A stretch of DNA of 14,578 nucleotides from Flavobacterium sp. (GTDB lineage: Bacteria; Bacteroidota; Bacteroidia; Flavobacteriales; Flavobacteriaceae). Below are positions 1 through 6,918 of the stretch, piece by piece (within the stretch, counting starts at the first letter, position 1; each line of letters begins with the position of its first letter). Both the position numbers and the translations under genes were made by a program. The notes under the pieces are model-generated. The model did no database searches. It was not told where the DNA came from and worked only from the letters and a program-made list of their open reading frames with translations. The DNA lies in the NCBI RefSeq assembly GCF_003525665.1, contig NZ_DQDX01000131.1, forward strand, positions 1 to 14,578. Direction: 5' to 3'.

Positions 1-47
1 GCTCTAAATAAGTTGTTTCTCCCCAAGACTACTATAAATAATTATTT

Positions 48-1547
48 ATGAAAAAAAATGGATTGATAAAACTATTTATTTTTCTTTTTTCTGTTTGCTT
101 GTGTGGGCAAGTTAAAAATAAAGAGGATTTAAAGAAGATGAGTTATGATGATTTAAAAGAACATTACAACAAATCGACCAATAAATTAGAGAAAGTAAAG
201 TACGCAACTTTATATTTAAATAAAGGTAAAAAAGAAAAAAGTAATATCAATATTGCCAAAGGTTATTACTGGTTCGCGCTATTAGAATATGATATTGACA
301 ATAAAAAAACACTCAAATTACTTGATAGTGTTATAAAATATTCTAAAAATAATTACAGCGATAAATATTTCCCTGCCGCCGCTTATTGCGACAAAGGTAT
401 CTTTTTAGAGAAGGATTATCGTTTTAAAGAGGCGATTAAAAACTATAATTTAGCTGAAGATTTCGCAAGCAGAAATAATCTTGATTACTATTATGTAATT
501 AGAGAGAATATAGCCATTTCTAAATCAGAGAATTTAGGAGAGGTTGAAGAAGCATTAATTGTGTACCAAGAATGTTTTAATTACTTCAAAACAAAATACA
601 TAAAAGACAAAAAATATGGACAAAATTATCTGTATGCAATTTTTGGATTAGCTGATGTCTATAAATCTTTGAAGAAAATTGATTCGTGCACTTATTATAA
701 CAAGCTAGGATATGCTGTGTCCAAATCTACAAATAATGATAGTTTTCAATACATGTTTGTTTTAAATGAAGGAGCAAATCAAGTTTTAAAAAAAAATTAC
801 ATAGCGGCAATTGACAGCATAAATAATGCCTTGCCCAAACTTAGAAAATTAAATAATAGTGATAACGTTTTTGCTTCCTATTTTTATTTTGGCAAAGCTT
901 ATGAAGGTCTTAAGAATACTAAACAAGCATTAATTAATTATAAAAGGGTTGATTCTATTTACCAACTTGATAAAAAAATAATGACACCTGAATTTACAGA
1001 CGGCTATTTTTATCTGATAAAATATTTTAAAAGAGTAGGAGACAAGAATAATCAGTTAAAGTATATAACTACATATATGACCATTGATAGTACTTTACAA
1101 AAGAATTATAAAGAATTAAACAAGTTGTTACAAAAAGAATATGATTTCCCACATTTAGTGAAAGAAAAGGAAAGTTTAATAGCGTCGTTAAAGAACAAAA
1201 CCAAGTTTTATTATTGGGGCATTTTATGCCTATTACTAATTATTATTGCATTGGTTATTTATCAACAACGTAGTAAGAGAATATATCGTTTAAGGTTTGA
1301 AAAAATCATTGCAGAATCCAATACAACAAAAGAGAAAAAAACAATTATAAATACCAATGAATCTATAGCTATTTCGAACGAAGAAAATCAACTCAGCAAA
1401 GATAAAATCAAAGAAGTTACTATTAATGAAGAAATTGTGTCACTTATTCTAAAAAAGTTAGCAACTTTTGAATATGAAAAAGGATTTTTAAGCAGTAAAG
1501 TGTCCGTAAAAATGCTGTCAGAGGATTTTGAAACTAATAGCAAATAA
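48..1547 (+). CDS. TPR-containing membrane-anchored AraC-family regulator, truncated by in-frame TAA
   Basis: The 499-residue product resembles the flavobacterial hybrid regulators that join periplasmic TPR repeats to a cytoplasmic AraC-type DNA-binding domain. A hydrophobic N-terminal segment (about residues 6-20) looks like a signal peptide. Residues about 50-350 are helical, Tyr- and Ala-rich TPR-like repeats. A transmembrane helix lies at about 387-406, followed by a basic stretch and a linker. The first AraC helix begins at about 480 (SVKMLSEDFETNSK) and stops abruptly at TAA 1545-1547. The same frame stays open for 79 more codons that encode the rest of the AraC domain, so the stop is a nonsense interruption and not a natural end. 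It lies upstream of and codirectional with the RiPP precursor, which suggests it once controlled that locus (inference). The truncated product keeps the sensor and membrane parts but should not bind DNA. A sequencing error at the stop codon is possible. Confidence 0.8.
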   Translation: MKKNGLIKLFIFLFSVCLCGQVKNKEDLKKMSYDDLKEHYNKSTNKLEKVKYATLYLNKGKKEKSNINIAKGYYWFALLEYDIDNKKTLKLLDSVIKYSKNNYSDKYFPAAAYCDKGIFLEKDYRFKEAIKNYNLAEDFASRNNLDYYYVIRENIAISKSENLGEVEEALIVYQECFNYFKTKYIKDKKYGQNYLYAIFGLADVYKSLKKIDSCTYYNKLGYAVSKSTNNDSFQYMFVLNEGANQVLKKNYIAAIDSINNALPKLRKLNNSDNVFASYFYFGKAYEGLKNTKQALINYKRVDSIYQLDKKIMTPEFTDGYFYLIKYFKRVGDKNNQLKYITTYMTIDSTLQKNYKELNKLLQKEYDFPHLVKEKESLIASLKNKTKFYYWGILCLLLIIIALVIYQQRSKRIYRLRFEKIIAESNTTKEKKTIINTNESIAISNEENQLSKDKIKEVTINEEIVSLILKKLATFEYEKGFLSSKVSVKMLSEDFETNSK

Positions 1548-1787
1548 TTATCAACGATTGTAAATGAATACAAAAACAAAACTTTCGTAAATTATATAAA
1601 CGATTTAAGAATTGAGTATGCCGTACTTAATTTACAAGAGAGTAAAATAGCGAGAAAATTTACTTTACAAGCACTTGCTATTGAATATGGATTTAATACC
1701 GCCGAATCCTTTTCGACAGCATTTTTTAAAAAAACAGGATTAAAGCCCAGTTATTTCATAAAAGAGCTAGAAAATAAAATAGGCTAA
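1548..1787 (+). pseudogene. Severed AraC-type HTH domain of the upstream regulator
   Basis: This is the direct in-frame continuation of the regulator after TAA 1545-1547, 79 sense codons ending at TAA 1785-1787. The translation contains the hallmarks of flavobacterial AraC domains: NYINDLRIEYAV, then IEYGFNTAESFSTAFFKKTG, then LKPSYFIKEL. In related proteins the residue at the stop position, between TNSK and LS, is normally tyrosine, so a TAT or TAC codon changed to TAA would explain the break. There is no ATG in this segment, so reinitiation to yield a free DNA-binding domain is unlikely. Without the stop the full protein would be 579 aa. Confidence 0.8.
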
Positions 1788-1878
1788 TTATCAAGGAATT
1801 AAAGAAATATAAAACTCGAAATTCCCGAATTCCGATAAGTACTTGCTTTTTTTTCTGTAAAATGACACATCATTAAAA

Positions 1879-1886
1879 TATATTTG
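1879..1886 (+). promoter_or_regulatory. Promoter -7 element for the RiPP precursor, overlapped by a palindrome
   Basis: TATATTTG matches the Bacteroidota -7 consensus TAnnTTTG exactly. It sits 27 nt before the precursor ATG, which leaves a short leader of about 20 nt. The -33 element is weak: no TTG lies at the expected spacing, the nearest being a CTG at 1855-1857. An 8-bp inverted repeat, ATATTTGA-AGTG-TCAAATAT (1880-1899), covers the -7 box and the presumed start site, as an operator might. A second pair, TGACAC (1863-1868) and GTGTCA (1889-1894), frames the same region. The promoter call rests on the consensus match and the position only. Confidence 0.45.
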
Positions 1887-1913
1887 AAGTGTCAAATATT
1901 TAAATTAATAATT

Positions 1914-2090
1914 ATGAAAACTAAAAAAGAAAGTAGGTTTACTTTAGAGAAATTTGAGGTAGCTAAATTGAAAAGTTCAACAATGAGAAAAATTGTTGGC
2001 GGATTAAGTGGTGAATTAGGCGATGACCCAATTGGCGGAGGTGAAGTTACTAAAACTGTGCGAGGTCAAGGTGGTGGTGGTAATGGATAA
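1914..2090 (+). CDS. RiPP precursor peptide with Gly-Gly leader and cysteine-free Gly-rich core
   Basis: This 58-residue peptide has the layout of Bacteroidota natural-product precursors found next to class I lanthipeptide enzymes. The leader contains FTLEKFEVAKL and ends in MRKIVGG (Gly29-Gly30). The predicted core of 28 residues starts LSGELGDDP and ends GQGGGGNG; 11 of its residues are glycine. Only Ser32, Thr46 and Thr48 could be dehydrated and there is no cysteine, so no lanthionine ring can form within this peptide. The ATG at 1914 is preferred over an in-frame TTG at 1884, because 1884 lies inside the -7 box and the leader homology starts after 1914. It is the first gene of a codirectional set with a protease and a split LanB dehydratase. 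The leader family resemblance is from memory; the modification is inferred. Confidence 0.75.
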   Translation: MKTKKESRFTLEKFEVAKLKSSTMRKIVGGLSGELGDDPIGGGEVTKTVRGQGGGGNG

Positions 2091-2102
2091 TCAATAATCT
2101 TT

Positions 2103-2134
2103 CAACCTTCTCTTTTAAAAAAAAGTGAAGGTTG
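2103..2134 (+). terminator. Hairpin between precursor and enzyme genes (attenuator or processing element)
   Basis: CAACCTTC (2103-2110) pairs perfectly with GAAGGTTG (2127-2134). After one T/T mismatch, CTTTT pairs with AAAAG around an AAAA loop. It starts 12 nt after the precursor stop and is followed by only TTT and then an A-run, so it is a poor full terminator. A partial terminator or 3' stabiliser would let the precursor be made in excess over the downstream enzymes, an arrangement common in lanthipeptide operons. No separate promoter is obvious for the protease gene 16 nt further on. Confidence 0.5.
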
Positions 2135-2150
2135 TTTAAAAAAAAAACGA

Positions 2151-3848
2151 ATGAAGTCAATAAATATATTAATGGTTTCTTTTTTGCTATGCATGGGCTG
2201 TAAAGCAATAAAAGAGACTAAGTCAAAAGTTGTAGTAGCAGATAAATTATCGAACTTAGAATTGCAAACATGGCATCAATTGGATAATCACCTTGATGGA
2301 ATACCAGGGATTTCATTGAATAAATGGTATTCTATTAATAAAACGAGTGCTAAACATAAAATTATAGTTGCAGTGATTGATACTCAAATAGATCTTGAGC
2401 ATGAGGATTTGAAAGGTCAATTATGGACAAATGAAAAGGAAATTCCAGATAATAAAATTGATGATGATGATAACGGCTACATCGATGATGTAAATGGGTG
2501 GAATTATCTTGGTACAAAAAGTGGCAATTATGTAGTTTGGGCCAACTATTCATATGTAAGATATGTAAGAAAATGGCAGCCTATTTTTGGAGATAAAAAG
2601 AAAGAAGATATAACTGCTGAAGAACTGAATAATTATAATGAATATTTAAGAGCTTCAAGCAAATTAAAATCAGAAAGAGCAAAGTATGAAAATTGGTTAA
2701 ATTCATTGATTTATGCTGTTGATTTTTTTCCAAAATCTAAAGATACTCTCAAACACTTTTTTCCAAAGGAAGATTACACTTATGAACAGTTAGATAGTTT
2801 GTATAAAATATATAAAATTAATGATAAAATTTTCCGTCAAAGACGTTTGGATAAAGATCAAGATTTAGGTGCATTAATTGATTTTATGAGAGTAAGATTT
2901 GAACAGGATGAGAAAACGTTAGATAAGGTGCTTGATATGAAAGAACAGGTGGACTCATCCTATAATAAAAATTTGAATATTGACTATAATGAACGTTTAT
3001 TTATAGATGGAGCAACCGATGAATTTAAGAAAGGATACGGGTCTAATAATGTAAATTATAAGATAAAAGGTATTCGTTCTTTCAATACACACAATACAGA
3101 AGTATCGGGTATTATTGCAGCTAATAGAACTAATGCGATAGGTATTAATGGATTTTCTAGCAATATTAAAATAATGCCAATAACAATTGTACCATCAGGA
3201 GATGAATATTGTAAAGATGTTGCTCTAGCAATTAGGTATGCTGTTGATAATGGGGCTAGAGTTATAAATATGTCCTTTACCCAAGATTTTTCAGTCGATA
3301 AAGAATTAGTTTTTGAAGCAATAAAATATGCAGAAAAAAACAATGTTTTACTAGTTCATTGTGCTGGAAATGATGGTTACGATATAGATATAAATCCAAA
3401 ATACCCTACAGATAAAGAGTATAGCTCTGGATCTAAAGAATTTAGTTCTAATTTTATTAATGTTGGTTCAATAAGCAAAAACTTAGATAGTTCATTTGTT
3501 TCTAACTTTTCTAATTATGGTAAAGAAAATGTAGATTTATTTGCTCCAGGAGAAGAAATATACACCACGATACCCGATAACAAATACAGATTTGATTCTG
3601 GAACTTCTCTTTCGGGACCAATGGTCTCAGGAACAGCTGCTTTACTATGGTTGCATTACCCAAAATTAACTGTTCAAGAAGTAAAACAAATTATTTTAGA
3701 GTCTGGGACATCCTATGACATAGATGTTTTGGTACCTGATGGCGAAGGCAAAAAAATACCTTTTAAAGAGTTATCAAAGTCGGGAAAAGTATTAAATGTG
3801 TTTAATGCCATGAAAATGGCAAAGCAGATGAGCAAGCTAAAAAAGTGA
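2151..3848 (+). CDS. Subtilisin-like (S8) serine protease lipoprotein, candidate leader peptidase
   Basis: This is a 565-residue exported S8 protease. The N-terminus is a lipoprotein signal with lipobox LCMGC and lipidated Cys17. The catalytic triad is readable: Asp77 in VAVIDTQ, His314 in THNTEVSGIIAA (replacing the usual HGTHVAG), and Ser486 in SGTSLSGPMVSG; the oxyanion Asn407 lies in CAGNDG. An acidic motif, KIDDDDNGYIDDVNGWNY, at 102-119 is typical of Bacteroidota S8 enzymes. Asp and His are about 237 residues apart, against about 30 in subtilisin, because of a charged helical insertion (roughly 125-305). The gene stops 1 nt before the dehydratase gene, so the two are probably cotranscribed and translationally linked. 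Its place beside a Gly-Gly precursor suggests leader removal after export, as LanP proteases do, but this is inferred. The residues after Cys17 are basic, unlike known acidic surface-export signals. Confidence 0.85.
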   Translation: MKSINILMVSFLLCMGCKAIKETKSKVVVADKLSNLELQTWHQLDNHLDGIPGISLNKWYSINKTSAKHKIIVAVIDTQIDLEHEDLKGQLWTNEKEIPDNKIDDDDNGYIDDVNGWNYLGTKSGNYVVWANYSYVRYVRKWQPIFGDKKKEDITAEELNNYNEYLRASSKLKSERAKYENWLNSLIYAVDFFPKSKDTLKHFFPKEDYTYEQLDSLYKIYKINDKIFRQRRLDKDQDLGALIDFMRVRFEQDEKTLDKVLDMKEQVDSSYNKNLNIDYNERLFIDGATDEFKKGYGSNNVNYKIKGIRSFNTHNTEVSGIIAANRTNAIGINGFSSNIKIMPITIVPSGDEYCKDVALAIRYAVDNGARVINMSFTQDFSVDKELVFEAIKYAEKNNVLLVHCAGNDGYDIDINPKYPTDKEYSSGSKEFSSNFINVGSISKNLDSSFVSNFSNYGKENVDLFAPGEEIYTTIPDNKYRFDSGTSLSGPMVSGTAALLWLHYPKLTVQEVKQIILESGTSYDIDVLVPDGEGKKIPFKELSKSGKVLNVFNAMKMAKQMSKLKK

Positions 3849-3849
3849 A

Positions 3850-6060
3850 ATGAATAGAGCAGCAATAAAATCATTTCAAAATTATGTTTTAAGAACTCCT
3901 TCGTTTTCCATATCAGTTTATAAAGAATTAGTAGATAAGTATGATTTTGATAAATTAGTATCAATCTACAATGATAAATTTTTAAAAGAAGCCATAACAA
4001 TAGCATCACCAGATTTAGTAGAAGCATTAAACAAATATAGTTCAGATCCAAAAGGCTTTTCAATTGATAAAAAAGAATCCTTAGAAATTTCACTCTTAAA
4101 ATACTTAGGTAGAATATGTTCTCGTTGCACTCCTTTTGGTTTGTTTGCAGGTTGTTCTGTTGGCTCATTTAATAATGAAACTTATATTGCCTTAACTACA
4201 AAAGAACATTTCACAAGAGTTACGCAATTTGATATGCAATTTTGGTCATCTCTTTTACATGACCTTTTCAAAAGAAATGATGTAAAACCATTTCTTACTT
4301 ATTTTCAGAATAGTTCCCTTTATTCAATTTCGGAGTTTTACAGATATGTTGAGTATAAGTATGTAAATAAAAAAAGAGAATATGCAATTAATGCCATAAG
4401 AAAATCAGATTACCTAGAGATGTTACTAGAAGAAGTCAGAAAAGGACTTACGATTGATAGAATGGTTGAACTATTGGTTTCTGATCCTTCAGAAAATGAA
4501 GATGCTTTTGAATTCATAAATGAATTAATTGACTCACAGATATTAGTAAGTAATTTAGAATCAACAATTACTGGTTTTGATGAATTACAAAGAGTTTTAG
4601 ATATTATTTATGAAATTCCAACACTAAAAAAGGAATCGCAAATAATAGAAAAAATCAAAAATCAACTTATTCTACTTGATGAAACTATTCGTCCTGTTAA
4701 TGATGTCAATTTTGAAATAAAAAAATTAATAAATGAATTAGGTGTTAACTATGAGGACAAGTATCTTTTTCAAATTGATATGAACACTTCAACAATTGTT
4801 AACACCATCAATTATTCTGTTTCTAAAAAAGTAAAACATACCATTACTTTTTTAAACAGTATAAATAAAAGCCAAAGTTCTATAAATCAATCTAATTTTA
4901 TCAAGTCTTATGAAAAACGATATGAATCAAGAGAAATGCCATTGGCACAAGTATTAGATTCTGAGTTAGGAATTGGTTATTTAAATAATGAAATGAAAGA
5001 CACTAATCCTATACTTGACAAATTTTCATTTTACAAGAAAGAAAGTGAAAACATTATTGAGACTTGGACAAATTTTGACTATCTACTTCAAAAAAAACTG
5101 TACGAATCAACTTTAAATAAATCCTTGCATATATCTATCAGCGAGAATGATTTTCCAAGTTTTGCATTGGATGCTACTTCTATTCCTGCAACATTTTCTG
5201 TAATGATTGAATTAATTAAAAATGATAATCAAGAGCAAATTATATTTGATACCTCAGGAGGCATGAGCGCAGCTAAATTATTAGGAAGATTTTGTAATAT
5301 AAATGAATCTATATTGGATTTAACCAATGAAATTATTGAAAAGGAAAAAGTATATTATAATGATAAAATCCTAGCTGAAGTAGTTCATATTCCAGAGGCT
5401 CGAACAGGAAATATTTTAAGGAGACCAATACTTAGAGAATATGAAATTCCTTACTTATCAAATTCAGATGTGAATTCTGACTTTAAAATAGACATTAATG
5501 ATTTGATGGTATCTATCCAAAACAACAAAATAATATTGAGATCAAGGAAACTTAATAAAGAAATAATACCTTGTTTGTCAAATGCACATAATTATGGAAA
5601 GAATTCGTTACCAATTTATCATTTTTTATGTGATTTACAGTCTCAAGGTAACAAACCAATATTTAGTTTTAGTTGGGGTGTTTTAGAATCTCATTACTCA
5701 TTTTTTCCAAGAGTTTACTACAAAGATGTGATTGTTTCAAAAGCAAAATGGAAAGTTAAGTTAGATGAAATAAAAGAGTTTTATGCTTTAAATGATTATA
5801 ATTTACTTAACAAATTTTCTATTTGGAAAAATAATAAAAACATTCCAAGATATGTAAATTATGTACAACATGACAATACTCTATTATTGGACTTAGAAAG
5901 AGAAATAGGGATTAAACTATTTTTTAAATCAGTAAAAACAATCAACAAAATAATACTAGAGGAGTTTCTTTTTACTGAAGATTGTATTGTAAAAAACACT
6001 ATTGATGAAGGTTTTACCAATCAAGTTATAGTGTCTTTTTATAATGAAAAAGCCCTGTAA
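3850..6060 (+). CDS. LanB-type lantibiotic dehydratase, glutamylation subunit
   Basis: This 736-residue protein matches the N-terminal lantibiotic dehydratase domain. Such domains use glutamyl-tRNA to glutamylate Ser and Thr of a precursor peptide before elimination to dehydroalanine or dehydrobutyrine. Diagnostic motifs are LRTP with Arg15 (compare NisB Arg14), RICSRCTPFGLFAG with Arg88, Arg92 and Thr94 (compare NisB Arg83, Arg87 and Thr89), RYESREMPLAQVLDSELGIG at about 357-376, and ARTGNILRRPILREYEIP at about 517-533. The elimination domain is absent here and is encoded by the next gene; together they total about 1,020 aa, the length of a fused LanB. A split LanB is known from the pinensin lanthipeptides of Chitinophaga and from thiopeptide pathways. 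Correspondence to NisB residues is from memory. The gene joins the protease (TGA-A-ATG) and the next gene (TAA-A-ATG) with 1-nt gaps. Confidence 0.88.
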   Translation: MNRAAIKSFQNYVLRTPSFSISVYKELVDKYDFDKLVSIYNDKFLKEAITIASPDLVEALNKYSSDPKGFSIDKKESLEISLLKYLGRICSRCTPFGLFAGCSVGSFNNETYIALTTKEHFTRVTQFDMQFWSSLLHDLFKRNDVKPFLTYFQNSSLYSISEFYRYVEYKYVNKKREYAINAIRKSDYLEMLLEEVRKGLTIDRMVELLVSDPSENEDAFEFINELIDSQILVSNLESTITGFDELQRVLDIIYEIPTLKKESQIIEKIKNQLILLDETIRPVNDVNFEIKKLINELGVNYEDKYLFQIDMNTSTIVNTINYSVSKKVKHTITFLNSINKSQSSINQSNFIKSYEKRYESREMPLAQVLDSELGIGYLNNEMKDTNPILDKFSFYKKESENIIETWTNFDYLLQKKLYESTLNKSLHISISENDFPSFALDATSIPATFSVMIELIKNDNQEQIIFDTSGGMSAAKLLGRFCNINESILDLTNEIIEKEKVYYNDKILAEVVHIPEARTGNILRRPILREYEIPYLSNSDVNSDFKIDINDLMVSIQNNKIILRSRKLNKEIIPCLSNAHNYGKNSLPIYHFLCDLQSQGNKPIFSFSWGVLESHYSFFPRVYYKDVIVSKAKWKVKLDEIKEFYALNDYNLLNKFSIWKNNKNIPRYVNYVQHDNTLLLDLEREIGIKLFFKSVKTINKIILEEFLFTEDCIVKNTIDEGFTNQVIVSFYNEKAL

Positions 6061-6061
6061 A

Positions 6062-6916
6062 ATGAAAAGAAGTTTTTCTTTAGGAAGTGAATGGCTTTAT
6101 TATAAAATATATACAGGAGTAAACACAGCAGATTATATTTTAACTGAAAAATTAAATCCTGTTATTGAATCGCTCCTAGAAAATAAAACAATTAGTAAGT
6201 GGTTTTTCATTAGATATAATGATCCCGATGACCATATTAGAATTAGATTTAATTGCGAAAGTGTTGAGAACGTTACCGAAGTAATTAAAAAACTCTACCC
6301 TATATTTGACGAATTAATAGAATCCGATGTAATTTGGAAACTACAAACAGATACTTATCAGAGAGAAATTGAAAGATATGGCGCAGGTACAATTATGGAA
6401 TCGGAAAGTATTTTTTATTTTGATAGTGAAATGATATTAAATTATGTTGCTTTAAAACAATATTTTGAAAAAGAGGAGACTCAATTACTTTTTAGCTTTT
6501 TGGCTATTGATAGCTTTCTGAATTCATTCCATTTAACTATTAATGATAAATTATTATTGTTAGATAATCTGCAAGAATCTTTTAAAAAAGAATTCAACGT
6601 TGATAAACAGTTAAAAAAGGAATTTGACAAAAATTACAGAGAATTGTCCGTTGAAATAGACGCTTTATTATCCAAGAAAGTTGATAATGAATTTGCAGAA
6701 CTTTTCGAAGCTATTTATGAAAAACAGTGCAAAGTTAATTTGCTAGTTCCAAGTATAAAATCCAATATTCAAATTCCGTTAAATTCATTTTTAGTCAGTC
6801 ACATTCATATGATGATTAACAGACAATACCAATCTAAACAAAGAACGTACGAGTGTTTGATCTATGATCACATGTATAGATATTATAAGATGGTTAGTTA
6901 TAAAAACTCAAATTAA
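6062..6916 (+). CDS. LanB-type dehydratase elimination subunit (SpaB_C / thiopeptide-type domain)
   Basis: This is the C-terminal half of a split class I dehydratase, 284 aa from the chosen start. GSEWLYYKIYTG near the N-terminus is typical of the SpaB_C family. Residues matching the NisB elimination site are present: Arg60 and Arg62 in DDHIRIRF, Arg101 and Arg105 in DTYQREIERYG, and His249 in SHIHMMINR (numbering from 6062). Their presence supports glutamate elimination and argues against a thiopeptide pyridine synthase, a related fold in which these residues are not kept. An upstream in-frame ATG at 6044 would add six residues and overlap the previous gene. I prefer 6062 because it leaves a TAA-A-ATG junction like the preceding one and because family similarity begins there. 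No LanC, exporter or immunity gene follows; the next gene is a convergent integrase 2 nt away. Confidence 0.85.
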   Translation: MKRSFSLGSEWLYYKIYTGVNTADYILTEKLNPVIESLLENKTISKWFFIRYNDPDDHIRIRFNCESVENVTEVIKKLYPIFDELIESDVIWKLQTDTYQREIERYGAGTIMESESIFYFDSEMILNYVALKQYFEKEETQLLFSFLAIDSFLNSFHLTINDKLLLLDNLQESFKKEFNVDKQLKKEFDKNYRELSVEIDALLSKKVDNEFAELFEAIYEKQCKVNLLVPSIKSNIQIPLNSFLVSHIHMMINRQYQSKQRTYECLIYDHMYRYYKMVSYKNSN

Positions 6917-6918
6917 TA

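Noticed and set aside
1811..1836. Short near-repeat of CGAAATTCC and CGAATTCC before the precursor promoter
   Set aside because: Too short and too AT-rich to separate from chance in this sequence.
1884..1913. Upstream TTG start extending the precursor by 10 residues
   Set aside because: The TTG overlaps the -7 promoter element and the extra residues do not resemble a leader; ATG 1914 fits the leader family.
3713..4168. 151-codon open frame on the - strand across the protease/dehydratase junction
   Set aside because: It is antisense to two well-supported genes, rich in Leu and Ile from AT-rich DNA, and has no recognisable domain.
6044..6061. Upstream ATG for the elimination subunit
   Set aside because: Possible, but it overlaps the previous gene and adds residues without family similarity; 6062 gives the same junction type as the neighbouring genes.
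6062..6916. Reading the SpaB_C protein as a thiopeptide pyridine synthase
   Set aside because: The elimination-site Arg and His residues are present, and the precursor lacks the Cys/Ser-rich core of a thiopeptide; no cyclodehydratase is visible.
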